A stretch of 60,131 nucleotides of DNA. It comes from QYOJ01 sp964642545 (lineage in GTDB: Bacteria > Bacteroidota > Bacteroidia > Bacteroidales > FEN-979). A program made the position numbers and the translations under genes. The notes beneath the pieces are model-generated. The model saw nothing but the letters and a program-made list of their open reading frames with translations. It was not told the DNA's origin and ran no database searches. Numbering within the stretch: position 1 is the first letter of the stretch; the number at the start of each line of letters is the position of its first letter. Below, piece after piece: positions 45,717-54,467 of this stretch. Location of the stretch: positions 1-60,131 of the forward strand of contig CAZXQU010000007.1 of NCBI GenBank assembly GCA_964642545.1. The letters are read 5' to 3'.

Positions 45717-45778
45717 ACGTAGGGGTTTGATTTAAACTTCAGTGAATTGGAAAAGAGCGTAAAGATACAACTATCTGA

Positions 45779-48700
45779 TCAATATTCGTCCCAGCTTTTT
45801 ATCTTGATGCCCTCATCCAGCTTACAGATTCCGTAAATAAAGGCGCTGGCCAGACGGGCATTTGTGATGAGCGGAATGTTGAAGTCAACGGCTGTCCGCC
45901 GGATAGTATAATCGTTGAACAATTCAGTCTTGGAGAGGTCTTTCGGGATGTTGATGACCAGATCGATTTTCTTTTCGCGCAGGTAGGTCAGTGTATTTGG
46001 CTGCTTATCTTCATCGGGCCAGAAAAGAACCGTTGCCGGGATGCCATTTTCCTGGAGATAGAGCGCTGACCCCCTTGTTGCATATATCCGGAATCCCTTC
46101 TCATCCAACATCCGGGCGCTTTGGAGAAGTTCCAGCTTAGAGCGTGCATCTCCTGTGGAGAGAAGAATGTTCTTCTCGGGTATGCGATAGCCAACTGAGA
46201 ACATCGCCTTGAGCAATGTTTCGTAGTAGTTCTCGCCAATGCATCCTACCTCACCGGTTGAGGCCATCTCAACGCCAAGTACCGGATCGGCTTTCTGAAG
46301 CCGTGAGAAGGAGAACTGGGGGGCTTTTACCCCGATGTAATCGAGATCAAACGCTGTCTTGCTTGGTTTCTCTGTTGGAATTCCCAGCATAACCCGGGTC
46401 GCCAGTTCGATGAAGTTGATCTTGATCACCTTGGAAACAAAGGGAAAGGAGCGAGACGCACGCAGGTTGCATTCGATCACTTTGATGTCGTTATCCTTCG
46501 CCAGAAACTGCATGTTAAAAGGCCCTGAGATATGGAGTGCCCTGGCGATATCCCGCGAAATACGTTTGATCCTGCGGGCGGTCTCAAAGTAGATCTTCTG
46601 GGCGGGGAAGACCATTGTGGCATCTCCCGAGTGAACCCCGGCAAACTCAATGTGTTCGGAAATAGCATAGGCAATGATCTCCCCGTCATCGGCTACCGCA
46701 TCGATCTCGATCTCCTTGGCATTCTGGATAAATTCCGACACCACTACCGGGTACTCTTTTGATACTCTGGCCGCCAGATTAAGAAAGAGGTCCAACTCAT
46801 CGTAATTAGAAACCACATTCATGGCAGCACCCGAGAGCACATATGATGGTCTGATCAGAACCGGGAAATCAACCTCTTTGACAAACTGATGGATCTCCTC
46901 CATCGTAGAGAGTTCCTGCCATCTCGGTTGGTCCACCTCCAACTCATCCAACAGGGAAGAGAAGCGATGCCGGTTTTCAGCCTGGTCAATATGTTCCGGT
47001 GAGGTTCCCAGGATCTTCACACCCATCCTGAAGAGCGGCATGGCAAGGTTGTTGGCGATCTGTCCGCCGGTAGAGACAATCACCCCTTTCGGATCTTCCA
47101 GTTCAATGATATCCATCACCCGCTCAAACGAAAGCTCATCGAAATAGAGCCGGTCGCAAATGTCGTAATCGGTACTGACTGTTTCGGGGTTGAAGTTGAT
47201 CATCACCGACCGGTATCCCTCTTTCCGAACTGTCGTTAGTGCGTTGACAGAACACCAGTCAAATTCTACCGAGCTCCCGATCCGATAGGCTCCCGATCCA
47301 ATAACAATCACCGACTGGTTGTCCCTCTCAGGGATGATATCGCTCTCGGAAGCATTATAGGTGATATAGAGATAGTTTGTTTGTGCCGGATATTCCGCTG
47401 CCAGGGTGTCTATCTGTTTGATAAAGGGGAAGATGCCTGCCTCTTTTCGGAAATCGCGTACCTGGAGCATCTTCTCCCTCATGTTGCCACCATCTTTCAA
47501 TACAAACCGGGCGATCTGGAAGTCGGAGAACCCTTTTTTCTTGGCCAGAATAAATGTTTCAGTCGGAAGCGCTTCCAGGGAGTGAAACTGCTTCAAGTCC
47601 TGCATCATGTCGAAAACCGATTTGAGTTTCACCAGGAACCACCTGTCAATTCGGGTCAACTCATGGATCTTGTCAATGGAGAAACCAGCCTGAAACGCGC
47701 TCGCGATGCAATAGATGCGCATGTCAGTAGGTTCGGCAAGTGATGTTTCGATATCGGGGAAGTCGAGGTCGTTGTTACCCACAAACCCGTGCATTCCCTG
47801 CCCTACCATCCTCAATCCTTTCTGGATCGCCTCTTCAAAAGTACGGCCGATTGCCATCACCTCGCCCACGCTCTTCATACTTGAGCCGATCTCTTTCGAA
47901 ACACCGATGAACTTATTGAGATCCCATCGCGGAATTTTACAGACGATATAATCCAGCGCAGGTTCAAAAAAGGCCGTGGTAGTTTTGGTGATAGCGTTTT
48001 TCAGCTCATGCAGGCCATAGCCCAGTGCGAGCTTGGCTGCGACAAAAGCCAGCGGATAACCGGTTGCCTTTGAAGCCAGGGCGGAGGAGCGCGAGAGTCT
48101 CGCATTGACCTCTATCACACGGTAATCCTCTGACTCAGGATCCAGGGCATATTGTACATTGCATTCACCCACAATGCCCACACTCCGGATAATACCGATG
48201 GACAACTGGCGAAGTTTGTGATACTCGCTGTTGGTGAGTGTTTGCGAAGGCGCTACCACGATGCTCTCCCCGGTGTGGATTCCCAGCGGGTCGAAATTCT
48301 CCATGTTGCACACCGTGATACAATTGTCATAGATGTCGCGAACCACTTCATACTCCACCTCTTTCCATCCTTTGAGCGACTCTTCCACCAGTATCTGGCT
48401 GGAGTAGGAGAAGGCCTTCTCGGCGAGCTTTTTCAACTCCTCCACGTTGTTGCAAAACCCCGAACCCTGGCCTCCCAAGGTAAATGCCGCTCTCACGATC
48501 ACCGGAAAACCCAGCTCCCCGGAAGCCTTTAAAGCCTCTTCTGTGCTGGTTACAGCAATGCTGCGTGGCGTTTTCACATCGATCGACCGGAGTTTCCGGG
48601 CAAACAGCTCACGGTCTTCCGTCTCAATTATGGCTTCGACAGGTGTTCCAAGCACCTTCACCTTGTATTTCTCCAGGATGCCGTTTTGGAATAGCTGGAT

Positions 48701-48997
48701 GCCACAATTCAGTGCAGTTTGCCCTCCAAATGCCAATAAAATGCTATCAGGCCTCTCTTTCTCAATAATCTGCTCCACAAAAAACGGAGTTACCGGAAGG
48801 AAGTAAATCTTGTCGGCTATCCCTTCGGAAGTTTGCACGGTGGCAATATTTGGATTGATCAGAACCGATGTAATTCCCTCTTCACGGAGGGCTTTAAGGG
48901 CCTGTGAGCCGCTGTAGTCAAACTCCCCGGCCTCCCCGATCTTCAGGGCTCCGCTGCCTAACACCAGCACTTTTTGTATGTTCTCCCGCTGGTTCAT
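45779..48997 (-). CDS. carB: Carbamoyl-phosphate synthase large subunit
   Basis: Ammonia-dependent half of carbamoyl-phosphate synthase, feeding arginine and pyrimidine synthesis. 1072 residues with two ATP-grasp halves (first about 1-400, second about 555-935) and a C-terminal methylglyoxal-synthase-like allosteric domain (about 940-1072). Motifs: VLVLGSGALKIGEAGEFDYSG and the matching VIVIGSGAYRIGSSVEFDW in the second half. Its start overlaps carA by 4 bp. Confidence 0.97.
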   Translation of the reverse strand: MNQRENIQKVLVLGSGALKIGEAGEFDYSGSQALKALREEGITSVLINPNIATVQTSEGIADKIYFLPVTPFFVEQIIEKERPDSILLAFGGQTALNCGIQLFQNGILEKYKVKVLGTPVEAIIETEDRELFARKLRSIDVKTPRSIAVTSTEEALKASGELGFPVIVRAAFTLGGQGSGFCNNVEELKKLAEKAFSYSSQILVEESLKGWKEVEYEVVRDIYDNCITVCNMENFDPLGIHTGESIVVAPSQTLTNSEYHKLRQLSIGIIRSVGIVGECNVQYALDPESEDYRVIEVNARLSRSSALASKATGYPLAFVAAKLALGYGLHELKNAITKTTTAFFEPALDYIVCKIPRWDLNKFIGVSKEIGSSMKSVGEVMAIGRTFEEAIQKGLRMVGQGMHGFVGNNDLDFPDIETSLAEPTDMRIYCIASAFQAGFSIDKIHELTRIDRWFLVKLKSVFDMMQDLKQFHSLEALPTETFILAKKKGFSDFQIARFVLKDGGNMREKMLQVRDFRKEAGIFPFIKQIDTLAAEYPAQTNYLYITYNASESDIIPERDNQSVIVIGSGAYRIGSSVEFDWCSVNALTTVRKEGYRSVMINFNPETVSTDYDICDRLYFDELSFERVMDIIELEDPKGVIVSTGGQIANNLAMPLFRMGVKILGTSPEHIDQAENRHRFSSLLDELEVDQPRWQELSTMEEIHQFVKEVDFPVLIRPSYVLSGAAMNVVSNYDELDLFLNLAARVSKEYPVVVSEFIQNAKEIEIDAVADDGEIIAYAISEHIEFAGVHSGDATMVFPAQKIYFETARRIKRISRDIARALHISGPFNMQFLAKDNDIKVIECNLRASRSFPFVSKVIKINFIELATRVMLGIPTEKPSKTAFDLDYIGVKAPQFSFSRLQKADPVLGVEMASTGEVGCIGENYYETLLKAMFSVGYRIPEKNILLSTGDARSKLELLQSARMLDEKGFRIYATRGSALYLQENGIPATVLFWPDEDKQPNTLTYLREKKIDLVINIPKDLSKTELFNDYTIRRTAVDFNIPLITNARLASAFIYGICKLDEGIKIKSWDEY

Positions 48998-50064
48998 CGT
49001 GTTCGGTCGATCAGGTTCAGGAATTCGTCAAACAAGTATTCGGTATCGGTTGGCCCGCTGGAGGCTTCCGGGTGAAACTGGACAGAGAAAATGGGACGGG
49101 TCTTATGCCGCATCCCTTCGTTGGTTTGGTCGTTGAGGTTGATAAAAAATGTCTCCCACTCATCTCCCAAACTCTTATCGTCAATGGCAAAACCATGATT
49201 CTGTGAGGTAATAAATGCCTTGTTGGTGCCCTTCATCAGGACAGGTTGGTTGTGGCTTCGGTGGCCATATTTCAGTTTGTATGTATCCGCTCCTGATGCA
49301 AGAGCAAGCAGCTGGTTCCCCAGGCAAATGCCAAAAACCGGTTTATCCTGTCCAATTGCCCATTTCAGGTTCGCGATGGTATCCACACACATCTTCGGGT
49401 CGCCCGGACCGTTGGAGATGAAGAGTCCGTCGTACTCTTCACCCGAGAAATCATAATCCCACGGAACCCTGATTACTGTAGTGTCGCGTTTGAGGAAATG
49501 ACGGATGATGTTGTACTTCACGCCGCAGTCGACCAGCAGGATCCGTTTCGAACCCTCTCCGTAAACCTCCTTCCGGGATGCACTTACCTGGGCAACCAGG
49601 TTCTCTTTGTTAGGATCAGTAAATTCGACAGGTTCTCCGTCAAATTCGATCTTCCCGGGCATGGCTCCCCGTTCACGGATCACTTTTGTCAAGGCCCGTG
49701 TATCAATACCGGTCAGCGCCGGAATGCCGCTGCGGTTGAGCCATTGTCCCAGGCTCTCGCTGGCATTCCAATGGCTGTACTCTTCTGAATAATCGGCAAT
49801 GATGAGTCCTGTAATCTGAAGCTGGTCCGATTCGTAGAATTTAAAAAGATCGTTCTCGGTGATCTCCGAAGGAACACCGTAATTGCCAATCAGCGGATAG
49901 GTTAGCACGAGGATCTGTCCGCGGTAGGATGGGTCGGTAAGGCTTTCGGGATAACCTGTCATGGAAGTATTGAAAACAACCTCTCCGGCAACCGAACGTT
50001 CACAACCAAATGACTGGCCATAAAATACCGTTCCGTCTTCCAGAATTAACCTGGTTTTTCGCAT
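48994..50064 (-). CDS. carA: Carbamoyl-phosphate synthase small subunit
   Basis: Glutaminase subunit that channels ammonia to CarB. 356 residues: an N-terminal CPSase small-chain domain (EDGTVFYGQSFGCE, GYPESLTDPSYRGQ) and a class I glutamine amidotransferase domain with nucleophile Cys247 in FGICLGNQLLA and the His/Glu pair in FSVQFHPEAS. Overlaps carB by 4 bp, so the two are coupled. Confidence 0.97.
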   Translation of the reverse strand: MRKTRLILEDGTVFYGQSFGCERSVAGEVVFNTSMTGYPESLTDPSYRGQILVLTYPLIGNYGVPSEITENDLFKFYESDQLQITGLIIADYSEEYSHWNASESLGQWLNRSGIPALTGIDTRALTKVIRERGAMPGKIEFDGEPVEFTDPNKENLVAQVSASRKEVYGEGSKRILLVDCGVKYNIIRHFLKRDTTVIRVPWDYDFSGEEYDGLFISNGPGDPKMCVDTIANLKWAIGQDKPVFGICLGNQLLALASGADTYKLKYGHRSHNQPVLMKGTNKAFITSQNHGFAIDDKSLGDEWETFFINLNDQTNEGMRHKTRPIFSVQFHPEASSGPTDTEYLFDEFLNLIDRTR

Positions 50065-50088
50065 GAGTCTAAAAGGACTTTTTCATCC

Positions 50089-50115
50089 CAAAGATAAAAG
50101 AAATGGCTAGATTTG
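50089..50115. promoter_or_regulatory. Divergent -7 boxes for carAB and the histidine kinase
   Basis: Minus-strand TATCTTTG (50089-50096) faces carA, and plus-strand TAGATTTG (50108-50115) faces the kinase gene. Both match TAnnTTTG; -33 TTG elements are not clear. The two lie back to back in a 69-bp gap. Confidence 0.4.
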
Positions 50116-50133
50116 TACGTTGTTAGTTGAATC

Positions 50134-51636
50134 ATGGATATTTACCTGCGAAAAAAGCGATGGAAGTGGATACTCTTCGGAGTAGCCATGCTGATCGTTT
50201 CTGCCTCCCTCTACTATACAAACATTCTGGTCGAATACACCCGTCAGGATGAACGGAAGAATGTGGAGATCTGGGCTGATGCCATTCACCGGAAAGCCGA
50301 CCTGGTGAACTTCACCAACATCCTCTTTGAACAGATCAAGAACGAAGAGCGAAAGCGCGTGGCATTGCTGGCTGAAGCACAGAAACGGCTCATCACTACC
50401 TCAAATGATAACCTCAACTACTACCTCGATGTCATCTCACAGAATACTACCATCCCGGTGATTCAAACAGATGAAAGGAATAATATCGTATCGGCACGCA
50501 ATGTAGATTTCAATATCGATACAGTACCAAAACTCCTTGGACAGCTACGCGAAGAGTTCACCAATTATCCTCCCATCGTGGTGAACTACTGGGCCAACAA
50601 GAAACTCTACCTCTACTACAAGGACTCCAACATCTTCTCAGAACTGAAAAATGCTCTTGACGACCTGATCAGCTCTTTCTTTTCTGAAGTGGTTCTAAAC
50701 TCGGCATCGGTTCCTGTAATCATCACCGATAGTACACAAAATTTTGTGATTGAATATGGTAATCTGCCCGATAACAAGATGAAAGATTCGGCTTTTGTGG
50801 CCCGTACCCTGGATGCCATGAAGTCGCAGAATACACCCATTGAGGTGAACCTGGCCGATACCGGCATCAGGTATATCTTTTATAAAGACTCTTTTTTACT
50901 CACTCAACTGAAATATTATCCCTTTGTGATGTTCGCGGTGTTCAGCATCTTCCTCTTAATCGCTTACCTCCTCTTCAGTACCGCACGCAAATCGGAACAG
51001 AATCAGGTATGGGTGGGGATGGCGAAGGAGACTGCTCATCAGTTAGGGACCCCCCTCTCTTCGATGATCGGGTGGGTTGAATTGCTTAAACTGAAAGGGC
51101 TTGACGCAGAGACTGTGACAGAGATTGAAAAGGATGTCCACAGGCTCGAGACCATTACCGACCGTTTCTCCAAAATTGGCGCTGCTGCCCGGCTGGAACC
51201 TTTCAACCTCGTTCGGGTAATCTACGATTCGGTGAACTACATCAAGTCACGCGTCTCCCCGAAAGTTAAATTTGCAGTTACACCCGAACTCTCCACCCGG
51301 ATCATTGCCCCTATCAACCTGCACCTTTTTGAGTGGGTCATTGAGAACTTGTGTAAAAACGCTGTTGATGCGATGGATGGGAATGGCTCCATCCACATTG
51401 AGTTGACAGAAGATGCCAGCCAGGTAGTGATTGACATCACCGATTCGGGAAGGGGAATTCAGAAGTCGCGGTTCAAGACCATCTTCCATCCGGGATATAC
51501 CTCCAAAACACGTGGCTGGGGACTAGGACTTACGCTCTCCAAACGGATCGTTGAAAATTACCATGCCGGAAAGATCTTCGTTAAGTCATCAGCTGTTGGG
51601 AAAGGAACCACCTTCCGCATCATCCTGAAAAAATAG
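50134..51636 (+). CDS. Membrane sensor histidine kinase
   Basis: A 500-residue sensor kinase. Two membrane helices (about residues 10-30 and 262-283) enclose a periplasmic sensor domain of about 230 residues. The cytoplasmic part has the H-box with phospho-acceptor His302 (KETAHQLGTPLSS), N-box NLCKNAVDAMDG, D-box DSGRGI and G2 box GWGLGLTLSKRI. No response-regulator gene is adjacent, so it is an orphan here. hemW follows 5 bp downstream. Confidence 0.92.
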   Translation: MDIYLRKKRWKWILFGVAMLIVSASLYYTNILVEYTRQDERKNVEIWADAIHRKADLVNFTNILFEQIKNEERKRVALLAEAQKRLITTSNDNLNYYLDVISQNTTIPVIQTDERNNIVSARNVDFNIDTVPKLLGQLREEFTNYPPIVVNYWANKKLYLYYKDSNIFSELKNALDDLISSFFSEVVLNSASVPVIITDSTQNFVIEYGNLPDNKMKDSAFVARTLDAMKSQNTPIEVNLADTGIRYIFYKDSFLLTQLKYYPFVMFAVFSIFLLIAYLLFSTARKSEQNQVWVGMAKETAHQLGTPLSSMIGWVELLKLKGLDAETVTEIEKDVHRLETITDRFSKIGAAARLEPFNLVRVIYDSVNYIKSRVSPKVKFAVTPELSTRIIAPINLHLFEWVIENLCKNAVDAMDGNGSIHIELTEDASQVVIDITDSGRGIQKSRFKTIFHPGYTSKTRGWGLGLTLSKRIVENYHAGKIFVKSSAVGKGTTFRIILKK

Positions 51637-51641
51637 TTCCT

Positions 51642-52988
51642 GTGGCCGGGATCTACCTCCATATTCCTTTCTGCAAACAGAAATGCAACTATTGCAACTT
51701 CTTTTCCCTGGCTACAACAAAATTCCGTGATGCTTTTTTTCAAGCACTTTTGAAAGAGATCGAGCTCGCCCGCAATTACCTGCGAGATGAACCGATCGAG
51801 ACCATTTACTTCGGAGGAGGAACGCCTTCTCTCCTCCCGGTCAGCCGACTGGAGGAGATCATCAAAAAGATACGGGATGCGGGATATGGGATAAAAAATC
51901 CTGGGTCGCCAATCTCCAATCGCGAATCGCGAATCGCGGATCCCGGATCGCCTGAGATTACCCTGGAGATGAACCCCGACGATGTCACTCCGGAGTATGT
52001 GGAAGCTTTATCGCAACGTTCAATCAAACGCGTGAGTCTTGGGGTGCAGTCGTTTTTTGATGAAGACCTGAAGTACCTCAGCAGGAGTCATGATGCAAAG
52101 CAGGCGATCAGGGCTGTTGAAATGATACGCGATACGGGATCCGCGATCCGGGATACGGGATCCGGGATATGGGATCGCGGATCGCAGATCGATTCTCTCA
52201 GTGTGGATCTCATCTACGGCATTCCTACCCTCACAAATGAGCATTGGAAAGAGAACCTGCAACGTGTCATTGACCTTGGCATTCCGCATATTTCAGCTTA
52301 TGCGTTGACTGTTGAGCCAAAAACACCACTGGCCTGGCAGATTGCACAAGGCACAGGGCAAAGAGCAAATAGCGAAGGGCACAGAGAGCAGAATCGCGGA
52401 TCACGAATCGCGGATCGCGGATCCCGCATCACGTATCACGGATCGTGCATCGCGCATCGCGCATCGCGAATCCGGCATCCGGTTTCGGACGACCAGGCAG
52501 CTGAGCAGTTCGAGATTCTGATGGATATGATGGAGGTGCAGGGGTACATCCAGTATGAGATCTCCAATTTCTGCCTTCCGGGTTATGAGTCACAACACAA
52601 CAGCAATTACTGGAAAGGGACTCCCTATCTGGGACTCGGTCCTTCGGCCCATTCGTATAACGGGACTTCCCGGAGGTGGAATATCTCCAATCTGACCTCC
52701 TACATCCGCGATCTGGCATCCGGCATCCTGCCGTTCGAAGAGGAGGTCCTGACGCCTGTCCAGCGCTACAACGAATATGTGATGACCTCCCTGCGAACGA
52801 TCAAAGGAACCGATCTTTTGGAGATAGACCGGCGCTTTGGTCCAGCGTTGAAAACCAATTTCAGCCATCAGGCCATCCGGCATCTGGCTTCAGGCCATCT
52901 TTCCGAACAATCAGGAATCTTCACATTGACCAAGAAAGGGAAGTTTCTATCCGACGGGATTGCAGCGGATTTGTTTGTGGTAGGGTGA
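51642..52988 (+). CDS. hemW: HemW-like radical SAM haem chaperone
   Basis: Radical SAM protein of the HemW (formerly HemN-like) family, which binds haem for delivery to membrane cytochromes. GTG start; the [4Fe-4S] motif is Cys11, Cys15, Cys18 (CKQKCNYC), followed by YFGGGTPSLL, EMNPDDVTPEY, RVSLGVQSF and the GLGPSAHSY region. At 448 residues it is roughly 70 longer than I recall for the family (about 375-380). The excess sits in three 7-bp repeat insertions (residues about 76-104, 161-185 and 234-283), each keeping the frame. The conserved blocks on both sides are intact, so the protein is probably functional. The nrfHA cytochromes nearby would need haem. Confidence 0.9.
   Translation: MAGIYLHIPFCKQKCNYCNFFSLATTKFRDAFFQALLKEIELARNYLRDEPIETIYFGGGTPSLLPVSRLEEIIKKIRDAGYGIKNPGSPISNRESRIADPGSPEITLEMNPDDVTPEYVEALSQRSIKRVSLGVQSFFDEDLKYLSRSHDAKQAIRAVEMIRDTGSAIRDTGSGIWDRGSQIDSLSVDLIYGIPTLTNEHWKENLQRVIDLGIPHISAYALTVEPKTPLAWQIAQGTGQRANSEGHREQNRGSRIADRGSRITYHGSCIAHRASRIRHPVSDDQAAEQFEILMDMMEVQGYIQYEISNFCLPGYESQHNSNYWKGTPYLGLGPSAHSYNGTSRRWNISNLTSYIRDLASGILPFEEEVLTPVQRYNEYVMTSLRTIKGTDLLEIDRRFGPALKTNFSHQAIRHLASGHLSEQSGIFTLTKKGKFLSDGIAADLFVVG
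51869..51952 (+). repeat. HemW insertion 1: twelve heptads
   Basis: Exactly twelve 7-bp units in one phase, 84 bp or 28 codons, nearly all of the form RATNNNN (GATACGG, GATGCGG, AATCGCG three times, GATCCCG). It encodes a Gly/Ser/Arg-rich loop between the EEIIKKI helix and EITLEMNPDD. Confidence 0.85.
52124..52193 (+). repeat. HemW insertion 2: ten heptads
   Basis: Ten 7-bp units in one phase starting with GAT (GATACGC, GATACGG, GATCCGC, GATCGCG). The encoded peptide repeats with a 7-residue period (RDTGSAI, RDTGSGI, WDRGSQI), because three heptads equal seven codons. Confidence 0.85.
52344..52490 (+). repeat. HemW insertion 3: twenty-one heptads
   Basis: Twenty-one 7-bp units in a single phase, 147 bp or 49 codons. 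The unit changes from GCACAGG-like (first seven) to ATCGCGG-like (next thirteen) without losing phase. The peptide contains RGSRIAD, RGSRITY, HGSCIAH, RASRIRH. The conserved VSDDQAAEQF motif follows directly. Confidence 0.88.
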
Positions 52989-52997
52989 ACTTCGTGG

Positions 52998-54095
52998 TTA
53001 GAAAAACCTTGTAACAGTCCCCAAGGGAAGTTTTCTTCCTGCTCTGTCTGAGAAAAAGAGCTCTCCTGTTTGCAGTTCATGAATGTTTTCGCAATGACTC
53101 CTGACCAGATTTTCTCCAATGAGGGAGGAGAAGCCCATCGAGTATAAGCTGAGAATAAAGAATGGGGAATGAGGATTTAACAATTCAGCACACAGCGATA
53201 TCATCTCATCGATCGAATCCTCCAGAATCCATTTCTCTCCATCGGGCCCGCGGCCGTATGCAGGAGGGTCGAGAATGATCCCGTCGTACCGGTTTCCGCG
53301 TTTCACTTCCCGCCTGACAAACTTGATGGCATCTTCAATCACCCAACGGATTCCATCCAGGTTACTCACCTCCATGTCTTCCCTTGCCCAGTTGATTACC
53401 TGTTTCACCGAGTCCACATGAACAACATCAGCACCAGCCGCCTTAGCTGCCAGGGATGCTCCACCGGTGTAAGCGAAGAGGTTCAAGATGCGCGATACGG
53501 GATGCGCGATACGCGATGAGGGATTCAGTTCCTGATTGCTGGTTCCTGGTTGCTGGTTTTCGGATTCAATTCCCTTGACCCTGTGCCCTGAGCTCTGCGC
53601 TATGAGTTCTGAGCCCTCAGTTTCGGAACTCATGGTTTGAATCGTATCATAGATAAATTTCCAGTTCTCGGCCTGCTCGGGGAAAACACCAATATGTCCG
53701 AATGCAGTCAAACCCAAGCGGAATTTAAGGTGCATCTCCTTGTAGTCGTATCCAATCATCCACTGGTCGGGCATTTCCGGCTTTCTGATCCACTCCCCCC
53801 GTTCTTCTTTTGATGCTGGTGGCCGGATGCCTGATGCCTGATTTTGGTGAAGTAATGGTTTACTGCCAACTGAGGACTGTTTACTGGCAACTGGCAACTG
53901 TTGACTGTCAGATTTCCCTCTCGAAAAACGGGCATGCGAAAGTTTCTCCCATTCCTCTTCTGGCATTGCCTTTGGCCATACCGCCTGGGGTTCGGGGCGA
54001 ATCAGGATATATTTTCCGAACCGCTCGAGTTTTTCACGGTTGCCCGTGTCAATCAACTCATAGTCGTTCCAGTCGGTGGGGGTGAAAAGGTTCAT
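52998..54095 (-). CDS. Class I SAM-dependent methyltransferase (RlmI/RlmK-like)
   Basis: A 365-residue methyltransferase with motif I LNLFAYTGGASLAAKAAGA, the acidic VVHVDS strand and motif IV ILDPPAYGRGPDGEKW. The DPPAY motif and overall layout resemble rRNA cytosine/guanine methyltransferases such as RlmI and RlmK; the N-terminal PUA domain of RlmI is not evident. It is longer than relatives (about 290 residues as I recall) because of two repeat-encoded inserts: residues about 62-97 (Ser/Gln-rich) and about 155-203. Catalytic motifs are intact. The convergent hemW ends 9 bp away. Confidence 0.82.
   Translation of the reverse strand: MNLFTPTDWNDYELIDTGNREKLERFGKYILIRPEPQAVWPKAMPEEEWEKLSHARFSRGKSDSQQLPVASKQSSVGSKPLLHQNQASGIRPPASKEERGEWIRKPEMPDQWMIGYDYKEMHLKFRLGLTAFGHIGVFPEQAENWKFIYDTIQTMSSETEGSELIAQSSGHRVKGIESENQQPGTSNQELNPSSRIAHPVSRILNLFAYTGGASLAAKAAGADVVHVDSVKQVINWAREDMEVSNLDGIRWVIEDAIKFVRREVKRGNRYDGIILDPPAYGRGPDGEKWILEDSIDEMISLCAELLNPHSPFFILSLYSMGFSSLIGENLVRSHCENIHELQTGELFFSDRAGRKLPLGTVTRFF
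53487..53633. repeat. Methyltransferase insertion 2: twenty-one heptads
   Basis: Twenty-one 7-bp units in one phase, 147 bp or 49 codons. Sub-families follow one another: GATACGG-like (six), TTGCTGG-like (four to five), GCCCTGA-like (about six), without phase slip. It lies just before motif I of the protein. Confidence 0.87.
53812..53909. repeat. Methyltransferase insertion 1: fourteen heptads
   Basis: Fourteen 7-bp units in one phase: GATGCCT-like units followed by AACTGGC/GACTGTT-like units. It encodes a Gln/Ser-rich segment between HARFSRGK and GEWIRKPEMPDQW. Confidence 0.82.
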
Positions 54096-54249
54096 GGTGA
54101 GATGGTGAAATAGCGAAATAGCGAAATAGCGAAATAGCGAAATTAGGGATTTTATTCGATCCGGCAGGTCAAGGGATTCATGTTAATCAAGATTCGTGTT
54201 CGCTTCGTCTTTCGTTCGTCTTTCGTTCGCCTTTCCTTCGTCTTTCTAC
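54094..54249. repeat. Octad array and 11-bp array upstream of the methyltransferase
   Basis: Six 8-bp units (ATGGTGAG, ATGGTGAA, then ATAGCGAA four times; 54094-54141) begin within the start codon. After a 64-bp spacer come four 11-bp units CGTCTTTCGTT-like (54206-54249). These explain about half of the 366-bp gap between this gene and nrfA; the rest holds a possible ORF remnant. Confidence 0.75.
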
Positions 54250-54263
54250 CGGTTTTATGTTAG

Positions 54264-54467
54264 TGCTCTATCTTTTTAAGCGCTGTTGTAGAAACAGAAT
54301 TGAGTTCGGATAAAACAAACGATCTTGATTACGATGCGGAACTTAGCATTGTTAGGGAAACCGGCTTCCTTCAGATCTTGGTTAAGGGAACAACTGTCTC
54401 TTTACCTGAACGATTGCCCTACAATTCAGCAAAAACTTCAGAATACAACCTATCAGCAGAACTATAG
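54264..54467 (+). pseudogene. Open frame without start codon, possible gene remnant
   Basis: From just after a TAG (54261-54263) to TAG 54465-54467 there are 67 open codons with ordinary protein-like composition (SAVVETELSSDKTNDLDYDA then a hydrophobic FLQILVKGTTVSLPERL). No ATG is in frame. An ATG at 54257 opens a different frame (MLVLYLF) that would join only after a one-base shift at the T-run near 54273-54277. It may be a decayed gene or chance; I recognise no family. Confidence 0.25.

Noticed and set aside
51869..52490. CRISPR-like or restriction-linked GATC cluster in hemW
   Set aside because: Units are only 7 bp with no spacers, and the GATC content follows from the heptad consensus; other arrays with the same period lack GATC.
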